Origin: Polynucleobacter meluiroseus
GTDB taxonomy: Bacteria > Pseudomonadota > Gammaproteobacteria > Burkholderiales > Burkholderiaceae
Length of the DNA: 10,777 nt
Assembly (NCBI GenBank): GCA_943329505.2
Contig: CALQED020000021.1
Location: 1 to 10,777 of the forward strand
Direction: 5' to 3'
Under the pieces are notes generated by a model. The model made no database searches. It was not told the DNA's origin and was given only the letters and a program-made list of their open reading frames with translations. A program made the translations under genes and the position numbers. This document shows, one piece after another, positions 1-8,700 of this stretch (position 1 is its first letter; the number at the start of each line of letters is the position of its first letter).

Positions 1-85
1 CAAGAATCGCGGCAAGCGAGGCAGCTGCAATTCCTTTCCCTAAGGAAGAAACCACACCACCAGTGACAAAAACGTATTTGGTCAT
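1..85 (-). CDS. pyrG: CTP synthase, N-terminal fragment (cut by window edge)
   Basis: CTP synthase makes CTP from UTP, ATP and glutamine, the last step of de novo pyrimidine nucleotide synthesis in the cytoplasm. Only the first 28 codons are in the window, read leftward from an ATG at 83-85. They contain the family's very conserved opening: a short beta strand (KYVFVTGG, residues 3-10) followed by the ATP-binding loop VSSLGKG (residues 12-18) and the helix IAAASLAAIL. This agrees almost residue for residue with the start of E. coli PyrG as I remember it, so the identification is firm despite the short length. The ribosome binding site is weak (AGAG about 8 nt before the ATG). A promoter candidate lies just upstream. 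The gene diverges from acnB. The amidoligase core and the glutaminase domain lie outside the window. Confidence 0.95.
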   Translation of the reverse strand, partial: MTKYVFVTGGVVSSLGKGIAAASLAAIL

Positions 86-110
86 CGCTTAAGCTCTGTT
101 GGAAATAGTA

Positions 111-140
111 ATTATAACGACAGCTATAAATCTCTTGAAA
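111..140 (-). promoter_or_regulatory. Candidate sigma-70 promoter for pyrG
   Basis: Reading the minus strand, a perfect TATAAT lies at 116-111. The -35 candidate is poor (TTCAAG at 139-134 with a 17-bp spacer, or TTTCAA at 140-135 with 18). The predicted start near position 104 would give a 5' leader of about 19 nt, enough for the weak AGAG ribosome site before the pyrG ATG. The -10 box is seen directly; promoter activity is inferred. Confidence 0.5.
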
Positions 141-211
141 CTTTCTAAAACGATACTATTGAATTCGCTTACGCTGATTTTTTACCCTTCGCTATCACTT
201 TTCATAAAAAT

Positions 212-230
212 GGGCTAATACGGGGCTAAT
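212..230. repeat. Direct repeat GGGCTAAT, 11-bp period
   Basis: The octamer GGGCTAAT occurs at 212-219 and again at 223-230, so the copies start 11 bp apart, about one helical turn. They lie about 75 bp upstream of the candidate pyrG -35 box. Spacing on the same DNA face is typical of paired activator sites, but no regulator is known to me for this motif and chance is possible. Confidence 0.45.
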
Positions 231-293
231 CTTTGTCTTAAGCCTATTTTTGGGGTGGTCATTGAATAGATGGGTGTTCTCAATCGCTTGGGC

Positions 294-316
294 CCTGAAG
301 AAAGTCCTGAAGAAAG
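294..316. repeat. Tandem repeat CCTGAAGAAAG, 12-bp period
   Basis: The 11-mer CCTGAAGAAAG is present at 294-304 and exactly again at 306-316, separated by one T, so the unit is 12 bp. This looks like a simple tandem duplication. It lies mid-way between the pyrG and acnB promoters, outside any supported gene. Confidence 0.6.
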
Positions 317-329
317 AATGGGTAGTTTA

Positions 330-350
330 GGTATTTATTAGGGTATTTAT
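330..350. repeat. Direct repeat GGTATTTAT, 12-bp period
   Basis: The 9-mer GGTATTTAT occurs at 330-338 and 342-350, again 12 bp apart, and only 14 bp after the CCTGAAGAAAG repeat. It is AT-rich, so a chance origin is more likely than for the other pair. No function can be assigned from sequence. Confidence 0.4.
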
Positions 351-421
351 AGCCTTTTTAATCTTAAAAACCCGTTTTTTACTCATTTTGCGACTCCCAG
401 ATACGGCCTGAAGATTTAAAC

Positions 422-433
422 TCTTATATAAGA
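422..433. promoter_or_regulatory. Palindromic operator candidate over acnB -35 region
   Basis: TCTTATATAAGA is a perfect 12-bp inverted repeat. Imperfect outer arms extend the symmetry: ATTTAA at 414-419 and TTAAAT at 435-440. The site covers the place where the acnB -35 element should lie, the classic geometry for a repressor that blocks RNA polymerase. Dimeric regulators of the GntR or similar winged-helix type bind sites of this size. I loosely associate this kind of motif with TCA-cycle genes in betaproteobacteria but cannot verify it here. Confidence 0.5.
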
Positions 434-453
434 CTTAAATTAGTCACTATAAT
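424..453 (+). promoter_or_regulatory. Candidate sigma-70 promoter for acnB
   Basis: A consensus -10 box TATAAT lies at 448-453. The -35 candidate is TTATAT at 424-429 (18-bp spacer), a poor match inside the palindrome, which suggests a promoter that is regulated or needs help. Transcription would start near 460, giving a leader of about 60 nt that ends in the AGGAAA ribosome site at 511-516, four bases before the acnB ATG. Confidence 0.6.
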
Positions 454-520
454 CGTGGAAATCGGGTGAAAATGCCCCTTTAGACACTCAATTGACCACT
501 TTTACCTCATAGGAAACATA

Positions 521-3106
521 ATGTTAGAAGCCTATAGTGCCCACCTTGCTGAAAGAGCTGCTCTCGGTATTCCTGCCCTGCCCTTAACCAAAGATCAAAC
601 TTCTGAATTGGTGAAGTTACTAAAAAATCCGCCTGCAGGCAAAGAGACGGAATTAGTAGAAATGATCACCCATCGAGTTCCTGCTGGCGTTGATGAGGCG
701 GCCAAAGTGAAAGCAGAATTTTTGGATGCTGTTGCAAAAGGCAGTGAGAAGTCTCCGCTGATCTCTCGCTTGAAAGCAACTGAATTACTAGGCACCATGC
801 TTGGTGGCTACAACATCAAACCGTTGGTTGAATTACTGAGTGACGCTGAATGTGGCGCTGCAGCAGCAGAAGCGCTCAAGAAAACCCTCTTGATGTTTGA
901 TTACTTCAATGATGTTAACGAGCTAGCTGAAAAAGGCAATGCAAACGCCAAAGCGGTCATGAAGAGCTGGGCTGATGCCGAGTGGTTTACGAGTCGCCCC
1001 GTCGTTCCAGAGAGCATGAAGTTGACCGTGTTTAAGGTCACTGGTGAGACCAATACAGATGATCTTTCACCTGCTCCAGATGCATGGAGCCGTCCAGATA
1101 TTCCTTTGCATGCAACAGTCATGCTGAAAAATCCCCGTGCTGGAATTGAGCCTGATGAAACGGGCGTACGCGGACCAATGAAGCAAATTGCCGAACTTCA
1201 GAAAAAAGGCAATCTCATTGCTTACGTAGGTGATGTTGTAGGCACTGGATCTTCACGTAAATCAGCTACCAACTCAGTACTCTGGTGGACAGGACAGGAT
1301 ATTCCATTCGTACCTAATAAGCGTTTTGGTGGCGTATGCCTTGGCGGCAATATTGCCCCCATTTTCTTTAACACAATGGAAGATTCTGGCGCGCTTCCAA
1401 TTGAATTAGATGTCTCGCAAATGAATATGGGCGATGAAATTGAATTGCGCCCATACGAAGGCAAGGTATTTAAGAACGGCAAAGATATTGCTAACTTCTC
1501 GCTCAAGTCACCTGTAATTTTGGATGAAGTTCGAGCCGGAGGACGTATCCCTCTTATTGTAGGACGTGGTCTCACAGCTAAGGCACGTGCTGCCTTAGGA
1601 TTGCCAGCCTCTACAGAGTTCCTGGTTCCAGTAAGCCCTCCTGATAATAAAAAAGGGTTTAGCTTGGCGCAAAAGATTGTAGGTCGCGCATGCGGCTTGC
1701 CTGAAGGGCAAGGTATTCGTCCCGGAACCTATTGTGAGCCTCATATGACTACAGTAGGTACACAAGATACCACTGGCCCAATGACCCGTGATGAATTGAA
1801 AGACTTAGCTTGCCTTGGATTCTCTTCTGATTTGGTAATGCAATCTTTCTGCCACACCTCCGCTTATCCAAAGCCAGTAGATATTCGCACCCAACATGAA
1901 TTGCCCCCATTCATTACAAATCGTGGTGGTATATCTCTGCGTCCAGGGGATGGCGTGATTCATAGCTGGTTAAATCGCCTCTTGCTGCCTGATACTTGTG
2001 GAACCGGTGGCGATAGCCATACCCGCTTCCCTATTGGCATTTCTTTCCCCGCTGGCTCTGGTTTGGTAGCGTTTGCTGCTGCAACCGGAGTAATGCCGCT
2101 GGATATGCCAGAGTCTGTATTGGTCCGCTTCAAGGGCAAGATGCAACCTGGCATCACCTTGCGTGACTTGGTTAACGCGATCCCTTTGTATGCAATCAAG
2201 AAAGGTTTGTTAACGGTTGAAAAGCAAGGCAAGAAGAATGTTTTCTCTGGCCGTATTTTAGAAATCGAAGGCTTACCAGATCTGAAAGTTGAACAAGCAT
2301 TTGAGCTGTCTGATGCTTCAGCAGAGCGTTCCGCAGGTGGTTGCACAGTGCATCTCAATAAAGAACCCATCATTGAGTACATGCAATCAAATATTACTTT
2401 GATGAAGTGGATGATTGCTAATGGTTACGAAGATAAGCGTGCGCTTGGTCGTCGTATTAAAGCCATGGAAGCGTGGATTGCTAACCCACAACTTCTGAAA
2501 GCAGATGCGAATGCTGAATATGCAGAAATCCTCGAGATCAATATCGATGAAATCAAAGAGCCTATCCTTGCATGCCCTAATGATCCAGATGACGTCAAGG
2601 TGCTGTCTGAAGTTGCTGGCGATAAGATTGATGAAGTCTTCATTGGCTCTTGCATGACGAATATCGGCCATTTCCGTGCAGCTGGTCAAGTATTGCAAGG
2701 GAAGAAGGATATGCCTACTCGTTTATGGGTTGCCCCTCCAACGAAGATGGACGCCATGGTTTTGATGGAAGAAGGTTATTACGGCATGTTGGGCGCATCT
2801 GGTGCTCGGATGGAAAGTCCCGGCTGCTCATTGTGCATGGGCAACCAAGCACAAATCCGCAAGGGCTCTACAGCGGTATCAACATCAACCCGCAATTTCC
2901 CGAACCGTTTAGGTATCGATACCCGCGTCTATTTAGCATCTGCTGAATTAGCAGCGGTAGCGGCACTCTTGGGTCGCCTACCAACGGTAAGTGAGTATTT
3001 GGAGCAAGTAAAAGCACTTGCTACTAAATCTCATGATGTCTATAAATACATGAGTTTCGATAAGATCAAGTCATTTAGTGACGTTGCTGATACCGTTACC
3101 GTGTAA
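521..3106 (+). CDS. acnB: Aconitate hydratase B (aconitase, TCA cycle)
   Basis: AcnB interconverts citrate and isocitrate through cis-aconitate in the cytoplasmic TCA cycle, and in many bacteria also hydrates 2-methyl-cis-aconitate. The 861-residue length is normal for the B type. Domain order is that of AcnB, not AcnA: an N-terminal HEAT-like domain (about 1-160), then the swivel domain (about 165-380, with [16 protein letters not shown]), then the catalytic core. The [4Fe-4S] ligands are intact: Cys711 in GSCMTN, and Cys769 and Cys772 in [10 protein letters not shown], close to E. coli positions 710, 769 and 772. GDSHTR at 497-502 is a core active-site motif. The ATG at 521 follows a good AGGAAA site. 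Family knowledge says AcnB can lose its cluster and bind mRNA as an iron and redox sensor; nothing here argues against that. It is monocistronic, with its own promoter and a strong terminator, and diverges from pyrG. Confidence 0.98.
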   Translation: MLEAYSAHLAERAALGIPALPLTKDQTSELVKLLKNPPAGKETELVEMITHRVPAGVDEAAKVKAEFLDAVAKGSEKSPLISRLKATELLGTMLGGYNIKPLVELLSDAECGAAAAEALKKTLLMFDYFNDVNELAEKGNANAKAVMKSWADAEWFTSRPVVPESMKLTVFKVTGETNTDDLSPAPDAWSRPDIPLHATVMLKNPRAGIEPDETGVRGPMKQIAELQKKGNLIAYVGDVVGTGSSRKSATNSVLWWTGQDIPFVPNKRFGGVCLGGNIAPIFFNTMEDSGALPIELDVSQMNMGDEIELRPYEGKVFKNGKDIANFSLKSPVILDEVRAGGRIPLIVGRGLTAKARAALGLPASTEFLVPVSPPDNKKGFSLAQKIVGRACGLPEGQGIRPGTYCEPHMTTVGTQDTTGPMTRDELKDLACLGFSSDLVMQSFCHTSAYPKPVDIRTQHELPPFITNRGGISLRPGDGVIHSWLNRLLLPDTCGTGGDSHTRFPIGISFPAGSGLVAFAAATGVMPLDMPESVLVRFKGKMQPGITLRDLVNAIPLYAIKKGLLTVEKQGKKNVFSGRILEIEGLPDLKVEQAFELSDASAERSAGGCTVHLNKEPIIEYMQSNITLMKWMIANGYEDKRALGRRIKAMEAWIANPQLLKADANAEYAEILEINIDEIKEPILACPNDPDDVKVLSEVAGDKIDEVFIGSCMTNIGHFRAAGQVLQGKKDMPTRLWVAPPTKMDAMVLMEEGYYGMLGASGARMESPGCSLCMGNQAQIRKGSTAVSTSTRNFPNRLGIDTRVYLASAELAAVAALLGRLPTVSEYLEQVKALATKSHDVYKYMSFDKIKSFSDVADTVTV

Positions 3107-3116
3107 TGTTTAGTTC

Positions 3117-3136
3117 CCCGCCGTTTATTCGGTGGG
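3117..3136. other. Hairpin in acnB 3' untranslated region
   Basis: CCCGCCG (3117-3123) pairs with CGGTGGG (3130-3136) over a 6-nt loop, with one G-T wobble in the acnB transcript. No T-tract follows on either strand, so it is not an intrinsic terminator by itself. It sits two bases before the terminator hairpin and could stabilise the acnB 3' end. Confidence 0.45.
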
Positions 3137-3138
3137 CA

Positions 3139-3170
3139 TTAAAAAGGCGATCAGTTGATCGCCTTTTTAA
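3139..3170. terminator. Bidirectional intrinsic terminator between convergent genes
   Basis: The arms TTAAAAAGGCGATCA (3139-3153) and TGATCGCCTTTTTAA (3156-3170) are perfectly complementary around a 2-nt centre; in RNA a few central bases would open as the loop. The GC-rich GGCGATC stem is followed by a run of five T on both strands. It therefore serves acnB (stop 33 nt upstream) and also the minus-strand operon (stop codon 28 nt upstream). Confidence 0.93.
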
Positions 3171-3197
3171 TTTCTTCACAGGGAAGCTAAAGAGCAG

Positions 3198-3953
3198 TTA
3201 GATAGACAACTTGTTTTCTTGACGAGCGTTTTCACGACTGATTCCTGAAATCCACTGATTGGTAGGTAGCCCTGTTTTCTGCATAATGATTTTGGCCCGC
3301 TTAGAGACGTCCCTCCATTCAGCCTCGAGATCAGGCCCTTTAAATGCGATTGCAACAACATTGCAATCATGTGATTCAGGGAAAAGTAATACGCGGTTTT
3401 TGAATGCTTGGCAAATGTTCTTGAGGTTGATATCAAAACTCTTGTGACGTGAGAAAAGGTTCACCGTCATCACGCCGGGCTCTTTGAGGATGTTGTAGCA
3501 ACCTTTGTAAAACTCTAAGGAACTTGCGGCAGGCCCATCACAGATAGCATCGTATAGATCAACCTGTACCGCATCAAAGCAAGCTTTATTTTTACTGGCC
3601 TTAACAAAAACTTTGGCGTCAGTTTGCAAGGTCTCTAACCTACGATCATCATTCGGAGTAAAAAACATAGATCTTGCCGCCACGATGACTGCAGGGTTGA
3701 GCTCTACAACGGTCGTTTTTACTGCTGGGCAATATCGATAATGAAATTTGGCTAGTGCGCCCGTACCTAAACCAAGCTGAGCGATCTTCATACCAGGCTT
3801 AGTTTCTAAAAATAGTAGCCAAGCCATCATCTGCTGGTTGTACTCAAGATAAATTTCATCAGGGTCGCGAATACGCATAGCCCCTTGAATCAACTCACTA
3901 CCAAAGTGCAAATAACGAACACCACCACTCTCAGAAAAGGTGACCGGCTCCAT
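3198..3953 (-). CDS. Spermidine synthase-like protein (SAM-fold, substrate unknown)
   Basis: The protein has the Rossmann fold of the spermidine/spermine synthase family, which transfers an aminopropyl group from decarboxylated SAM to a polyamine. In the 251-residue form, QLGLGTG (59-65) is the nucleotide-binding glycine loop, Glu84 in VVELNP sits at the end of strand 2, and DLYDA (132-136) corresponds to the DSTDP motif of true synthases, keeping both aspartates. Near the N-terminus IYLEYNQ (34-40) resembles the usual YHEM segment, but the downstream His is not evident. No speD or other polyamine gene is nearby, so the substrate is uncertain; many short members of this family are uncharacterised. 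The ATG at 3953, 11 nt after the purL stop, is preferred. It has no clear ribosome site, and translation may be coupled to purL. A TTG at 4007, inside purL, would add 18 residues unlike the family. Confidence 0.75.
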   Translation of the reverse strand: MEPVTFSESGGVRYLHFGSELIQGAMRIRDPDEIYLEYNQQMMAWLLFLETKPGMKIAQLGLGTGALAKFHYRYCPAVKTTVVELNPAVIVAARSMFFTPNDDRRLETLQTDAKVFVKASKNKACFDAVQVDLYDAICDGPAASSLEFYKGCYNILKEPGVMTVNLFSRHKSFDINLKNICQAFKNRVLLFPESHDCNVVAIAFKGPDLEAEWRDVSKRAKIIMQKTGLPTNQWISGISRENARQENKLSI

Positions 3954-3964
3954 TGCAAACAAAA

Positions 3965-6900
3965 TTATTGAGCCCAGCGACGTGCGTTTCTGAATAAACG
4001 CAACCAAGGGCTAGCACCATCAGGTGTATTTAGCCACTCTGGTGGACACCAACTCATTTGCACTGCTCTAAATACACGCTCAGGATGGGGCATCATGACG
4101 GTGAAACGACCATCCGTTGTGGTGACGCCAGTCAAACCGCCTGGCGAGCCATTTGGGTTCATTGGGTAGGTTTCAGTATGGCTGCCTTGATGATCAACGA
4201 AACGTAAAGCAGCTAAGCCTTGTTGTTGAATGTGCTGAAGATTGCCTTGTTGACTGAAATTGGCAAAGCCTTCACCGTGGGCAATCGCAATCGGTAATTG
4301 ACTGCCTTCCATACCTTGGGTAAAGATCGAAGGTGAAGACATCACCTCTGCCATCACGAGACGCGCTTCATATTGCTCGGATTGATTGCGGGTAAATTTA
4401 GGCCAGGCTTCTGCACCAGGAATAATTTGCGAAAGATTGCTCATCATTTGGCAGCCATTGCAAACACCTAAAGCAAAGCTATCCTGGCGATTAAAAAAGC
4501 GTGAGAATTGATCCCGCAATTGCTGGTTAAAGAGAATTGTTTTTGCCCAGCCTTCACCAGCGCCCAGCACATCGCCATAGCTAAAGCCACCACAGGCAAT
4601 GAGCCCTCTGAAATCATCTAACTTAGCTTTACCGCTTAATAAGTCTGACATATGAACATCAAAGCTATCAAAGCCAGCCCAGTGAACGGCATAGGCCATT
4701 TCTACATGGGAGTTCACCCCCTGCTCACGCAAAATTGCCACCTTAGGTCTGAGGTTCTTTGCAATAAATGGGGCTGCGATATCTTCTGTTATCTCAAAAG
4801 TCAGCTTCGGTGACATTCCAGGATCAGATACGTTATCGAGAAGCGCAAATTCAGAATCGGCACACGCTGGGTTATCACGTAAGCGCGCTATTTGATAACT
4901 TGTATTGGTCCATATCTTCTGCAGCACTTCACGTGGTTCAGCAAAGATATTTTTTGCATCGCGCCAGATTTCAATTCGGCCAGTAGTGTTGGGCTTGCCA
5001 ATCACATGACTGTAAGCACTTAAGCCTAACTTACGCAAAATGGCGAATACGGCATCACGGTCTTGTCTACGCACCTGGATCACTGCTCCAAGTTCTTCAG
5101 TGAATAATGCCCGCATGGTCTGTTCGTGCCGAAGCCCAGATACCTGCTGCGACCAGTTTTTTGCATCACCATAATCAGGTTCTTGGCCAACATCAACAGC
5201 AATCATGTCAACATTCATCGATATACCGATATGTGAAGCGAATGCCATCTCTGCAATGCACGCGAATAGACCACCATCGGAACGATCGTGATAAGCCAGT
5301 ACTTGATTCTCTTTGCGCAACTCAATAATGGCAGCGGCTAGAGCCTTGAGATCCTCTGGATGATCTAAATTAGGGGCTGATTTTCCGGATTGATTGAGGA
5401 CCTGAGCCAAAATACTGCCAGCCATGCGGTTCTTGCCGCGACCCAGATCAATGAGGATCAATTCAGTCTCTAAGGGTGAGCCGTCTTCGTTTTTAAGCTT
5501 TAATAATGGTGTTGTCGTTTTACGGACATCTTGCACTGAAGCAAATGCAGAAATAATCAGTGACACTGGCGCAACGACTTTCTTAGACTTGCTGCCCTCC
5601 TGCCACTCAGTAGCCATCGATAAAGAATCTTTTCCCACTGGAATCGAAATTCCTAAGGCTGGACATAATTCCATGCCAACTGCTTTTACTGAGTCATATA
5701 GCTTAGCGTCTTCACCAGGGGCGCCACAGGCAGCCATCCAGTTCGCAGAAAGTTTGACGTCTTCAAGGCGACGAATGTCAGCTGCTAATAGATTAGTGAG
5801 GGCCTCCCCAACGGCCATACGAGCCGCAGCAGGAGCGTCAATGACAGCTACTGGAGTCCTCTCCCCCATACTCATTGCTTCTCCACGGTAGCCTTGGTAA
5901 TCCATCAGAGTTACCGCACAATCTGCTACTGGCACCTGCCATGGACCAACAAATTGATCGCGCGCATTTAGTCCGCCAACGGTTCTATCGCCAATGGTGA
6001 TCAAGAATGATTTGCTAGCAACCGTTGGTTGCTGCAGTACCCACGCAATCGATTGAGCTAAATCAGTATCCGTCACATCAAGCTCTGTAAATTCTTGGGT
6101 AATCCGTTTTACGTCCCGGTGCATCCGTGGGGGTTTACCAAGTAACACTTCCATCGGCATATCAATGGGCAATGCAGCATCTGTTCCATCGGCTTGCTTT
6201 GAATCGACCAACTGCAACTGACGCTCTTGAGTCGCCTCACCTACAACAGCAAAAGGGCAACGTTCACGCGCACAGAAAGACTTTAATAATTCAAGATCTT
6301 TTGACTCAATGGCTAATACATAGCGCTCCTGAGATTCATTGCACCAGATTTCTGCAGGACTCATGCCGCTCTCTTCTAGCGGAATACTGCGGAGTTTGAA
6401 TTTGGCACCTAAGCCAGCACCATCAGCCAATTCAGGGAATGCATTGGATAGACCTCCAGCACCGACATCATGAATAGAAACAATCGGGTTCTTATCACCT
6501 AGAGCACGACAGGCATTAATCACTTCCTGTGCACGACGCTCCATCTCTGGGTTGCCGCGTTGTACTGAATCAAAATCAAGGTCTGCAGTATTAGTACCGG
6601 TGGCAACAGAACTGCCTGTTGCGCCGCCCATACCAATCCGCATGCCTGGTCCACCCAGTTGAATTAATAAATGTCCAGATTGAATGGCTTTTTTATCGGT
6701 ATGAATCGCATCGATACTGCCAATGCCACCAGCAATCATGATGGGCTTGTGATAACCACGGCGAGTACCGTCTAAGGTTTGCTCAAAGACACGGAAATAA
6801 CCACCTAGGATTGGTCGACCAAATTCATTATTAAATGCAGCGCCTCCGAGAGGGCCGTCAATCATGATCTGCAAAGGAGTTGCAATGCGGTCAGGCTTAC

Positions 6901-8002
6901 CGTAATGATCACTTTCCCATGGCAAATCTGTGCCGGGGATATTAAGGTTTGAGACTGAAAAACCAGTAAGGCCTGCTTTAGGACGACCACCCACCCCTGT
7001 CGCACCTTCATCACGGATTTCACCGCCTGCACCCGTTGAAGCGCCTGGAAAGGGTGCTATTGCAGTTGGGTGATTATGAGTCTCTACCTTCATTAAGGTA
7101 TGTACTAGACGGGTATCTTTATCGTAGCGCTGATCAATGCCTTGAGGCGTCCAAGTTTCCGCTTCACAACCCACCATCACTGCTGAATTATCTGAGTAGG
7201 CAACGATGGTGCCTTCAGGCTGTAATTGATGGGTATTCCGAATCATGGCGAACAAAGAACGCTCTTGATCATCACCGTCAATGGTCCAACTAGAATTAAA
7301 AATCTTATGGCGGCAGTGCTCACTATTAGCCTGAGCAAACATGATGAGCTCTACATCACTTGGATTGCGCTGGAGACGCACAAAATTTTCAGTCAGATAG
7401 GCCACTTCATCATCAGATAATGCTAATCCCAATACTTGGTTGGCTTTATCTAATGCAGCCCTACCCTCAGTCAGAACTAGAATGCGCTCTAAAGGACGAT
7501 CATTGAGGGTTTGATACAAAGCATTCGCTTCTTCAATAGAATGAATAACAGCCTCGGTCATCCGATCATGAATAGCGGCTAAAACGAGTTGCTCTTTTTC
7601 GGGGCTTAATGGCTGTTTACTCTTCCATGCAAACTGAACGGCGCGCTCAATTCTTAAAATATGGAGACCACATTGTTGGGCAATATCGGTTGCCTTACTG
7701 GCCCAAGGAGAGACAGTGCCTAGACGAGGAATAACAATCGCCGCATCTATATCTGCAGAATTTTTACCAAACCAGGATTTACCTAGAGTAATACTTGAGG
7801 AAAAAGGTTGGCCGTAAGTAAGAAGACTTACAAGGATCTCTTGATCTTTTGCGTTAGCTTGCAGCTCCGACCAAATTAAGTGCAAATACTGCGCCTCAAT
7901 GGCGACAAGCTCTACCCCTTGTGCAGATAATGAAGCTAAAAGCCGCTGTTGACGAAAAGGGGAAAGCGCATCAGCGCCGGGCAAAAAGTGGAAAAAAGAC
8001 AT
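3965..8002 (-). CDS. purL: Phosphoribosylformylglycinamidine synthase (FGAR amidotransferase)
   Basis: PurL converts FGAR, ATP and glutamine to FGAM, the fourth step of de novo purine synthesis, in the cytoplasm. This is the large single-chain form of proteobacteria (1345 residues; E. coli about 1295) that fuses the PurS-, small-PurL- and PurQ-like parts. In order: an N-terminal PurS-like region (about 1-150), the ATP-dependent synthase with ETHNHP (His309, His311) and the glycine-rich [14 protein letters not shown] segment near residue 450, and a class I glutaminase domain from about 1085. The glutaminase triad is complete: Cys1181 in GVCNGC, His1306 and Glu1308 in PHPER, with the same spacing as in Salmonella PurL (1135, 1260, 1262). 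It starts 21 nt after the ABC ATPase stop. No usable Shine-Dalgarno is seen, since TAGGG abuts the ATG, and a TATAAT box lies just upstream. No frameshift or missing motif was noticed. Confidence 0.98.
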   Translation of the reverse strand: MSFFHFLPGADALSPFRQQRLLASLSAQGVELVAIEAQYLHLIWSELQANAKDQEILVSLLTYGQPFSSSITLGKSWFGKNSADIDAAIVIPRLGTVSPWASKATDIAQQCGLHILRIERAVQFAWKSKQPLSPEKEQLVLAAIHDRMTEAVIHSIEEANALYQTLNDRPLERILVLTEGRAALDKANQVLGLALSDDEVAYLTENFVRLQRNPSDVELIMFAQANSEHCRHKIFNSSWTIDGDDQERSLFAMIRNTHQLQPEGTIVAYSDNSAVMVGCEAETWTPQGIDQRYDKDTRLVHTLMKVETHNHPTAIAPFPGASTGAGGEIRDEGATGVGGRPKAGLTGFSVSNLNIPGTDLPWESDHYGKPDRIATPLQIMIDGPLGGAAFNNEFGRPILGGYFRVFEQTLDGTRRGYHKPIMIAGGIGSIDAIHTDKKAIQSGHLLIQLGGPGMRIGMGGATGSSVATGTNTADLDFDSVQRGNPEMERRAQEVINACRALGDKNPIVSIHDVGAGGLSNAFPELADGAGLGAKFKLRSIPLEESGMSPAEIWCNESQERYVLAIESKDLELLKSFCARERCPFAVVGEATQERQLQLVDSKQADGTDAALPIDMPMEVLLGKPPRMHRDVKRITQEFTELDVTDTDLAQSIAWVLQQPTVASKSFLITIGDRTVGGLNARDQFVGPWQVPVADCAVTLMDYQGYRGEAMSMGERTPVAVIDAPAAARMAVGEALTNLLAADIRRLEDVKLSANWMAACGAPGEDAKLYDSVKAVGMELCPALGISIPVGKDSLSMATEWQEGSKSKKVVAPVSLIISAFASVQDVRKTTTPLLKLKNEDGSPLETELILIDLGRGKNRMAGSILAQVLNQSGKSAPNLDHPEDLKALAAAIIELRKENQVLAYHDRSDGGLFACIAEMAFASHIGISMNVDMIAVDVGQEPDYGDAKNWSQQVSGLRHEQTMRALFTEELGAVIQVRRQDRDAVFAILRKLGLSAYSHVIGKPNTTGRIEIWRDAKNIFAEPREVLQKIWTNTSYQIARLRDNPACADSEFALLDNVSDPGMSPKLTFEITEDIAAPFIAKNLRPKVAILREQGVNSHVEMAYAVHWAGFDSFDVHMSDLLSGKAKLDDFRGLIACGGFSYGDVLGAGEGWAKTILFNQQLRDQFSRFFNRQDSFALGVCNGCQMMSNLSQIIPGAEAWPKFTRNQSEQYEARLVMAEVMSSPSIFTQGMEGSQLPIAIAHGEGFANFSQQGNLQHIQQQGLAALRFVDHQGSHTETYPMNPNGSPGGLTGVTTTDGRFTVMMPHPERVFRAVQMSWCPPEWLNTPDGASPWLRLFRNARRWAQ

Positions 8003-8008
8003 CCCTAG

Positions 8009-8014
8009 ATTATA
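8009..8014 (-). promoter_or_regulatory. TATAAT box directly before purL, possibly leaderless start
   Basis: On the minus strand TATAAT is followed by six bases (CTAGGG) and then the purL ATG. Standard spacing puts the transcription start exactly on the A of that ATG. The region 17 bp upstream (GTCGCT) is a poor -35 element, so strength is doubtful. The box is seen directly; promoter activity is inferred. Confidence 0.35.
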
Positions 8015-8023
8015 AGGTTTTGC

Positions 8024-8698
8024 TTATGCCAAGCGACCACCCTGAAGGGCAAGTTGGCGCTGGCACCGACTGGCCAAGGCAGGATCATGGGTGACCAATA
8101 CCAGAGTGGAATGATTGGCCTGGTTTAGCTCAAAAAGTAGTTGAATGACCCGTTCACCGCTAGCCTCATCTAGGCTACCAGTGGGCTCATCAGCAAATAG
8201 GAGTTCGGGTTTGGCTATGAACGCTCTTGCCAGAGCAACCCGCTGCTGTTCTCCCCCAGATAGCGTTTTGGGGAAATGATTGAGCCGGTCCTGTAGGCCA
8301 ACTTTTTCGAGCCAAGCTATCGCCTCCTCTTTGGCATCGTTGCGACCACGCATTTGAGCCGGCAATAGAACATTCTCCAGGGCAGTCAAATGGGACAATA
8401 ACTGGAAGGACTGAAATACAAAACTCACATGGGCGGCACGTAGTTTCGCTCTACCATCTTCATCTAAGCCATTCAGATCTTGACCCATTAAAGTCACATT
8501 TCCAGAGCTAGGTAAATCTAAGCCTGCTAAAAGTCCTAATAAGGTACTTTTTCCAGACCCAGAAGCTCCAGTAATAGCTACACTTTCACCTTGAACAATA
8601 TCAAAGCTAATGTCGTGCAAAATAGTCAGTGGGCCATCACTGGAAATCACTTGCTTACCAAGATGATTGGCGCTCAATACTTTTGTTGGAATCTTCAT
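8024..8698 (-). CDS. ybbA: ABC transporter ATP-binding protein, YbbA/LolD type
   Basis: This 224-residue protein is the ATPase of a MacB/LolCDE-like ABC system, the group that drives mechanotransmission or lipoprotein release rather than ordinary import. All ATPase motifs are intact: Walker [10 protein letters not shown] (44-52), Q-loop Gln96 in FVFQSF, signature LSGGE (146-150), Walker B LLFADE (166-171, catalytic Glu171), D-loop SLD (175-177) and H-loop His204. The name YbbA rests on the divergent tesA next door, an arrangement also found in E. coli, where ybbA diverges from tesA and is followed by the permease gene ybbP. Here no permease gene follows; purL does, 21 nt on. LolD is the main alternative. 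The ATG at 8698 lies only 2 bp from the tesA ATG and has no evident ribosome site, so its promoter must lie within tesA. Confidence 0.88.
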   Translation of the reverse strand: MKIPTKVLSANHLGKQVISSDGPLTILHDISFDIVQGESVAITGASGSGKSTLLGLLAGLDLPSSGNVTLMGQDLNGLDEDGRAKLRAAHVSFVFQSFQLLSHLTALENVLLPAQMRGRNDAKEEAIAWLEKVGLQDRLNHFPKTLSGGEQQRVALARAFIAKPELLFADEPTGSLDEASGERVIQLLFELNQANHSTLVLVTHDPALASRCQRQLALQGGRLA

Positions 8699-8700
8699 AA

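Larger units (their letters stand above)
86..520. other. Divergent pyrG-acnB intergenic region
   Basis: This 435-bp stretch is AT-rich and holds no gene I can support. It carries a promoter toward pyrG at the left end, a promoter with a palindromic operator candidate toward acnB at the right end, and between them three sets of short direct repeats with 11- or 12-bp periods (212-230, 294-316, 330-350). The middle part (about 140-410) is long for a simple double promoter in such a compact genome. I found no tRNA, clear riboswitch or terminator in it. A 23-codon open frame at 270-341 is not supported as a gene. Confidence 0.8.

Noticed and set aside
270..341. A 23-codon open frame on the plus strand, whose 12-bp repeat encodes PEES-PEER.
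   Set aside because: Its purine-rich patch (GGGGTGG) is too far from the ATG, there is no promoter in front of it, and it lies upstream of the acnB transcription start, so it is not a leader peptide. The peptide-like look comes from the tandem repeat.
1960..2382. A 140-codon open frame on the minus strand.
   Set aside because: It is antisense to the catalytic core of acnB and low in plausibility; a shadow of strong codon bias.
3117..3136. First hairpin after acnB considered as a terminator.
   Set aside because: No T-tract follows on either strand; the neighbouring hairpin at 3139-3170 has all the features of a terminator.
3954..4007. Longer N-terminus for the spermidine-synthase-like gene from a TTG inside purL.
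   Set aside because: The extra 18 residues do not resemble the family, no ribosome site precedes the TTG, and the ATG at 3953 fits an operon spacing after purL.
5424..5891. A 155-codon open frame on the plus strand.
   Set aside because: It is antisense to purL, which has complete motifs in this part, and its sequence shows no recognisable domain. It is a shadow frame.
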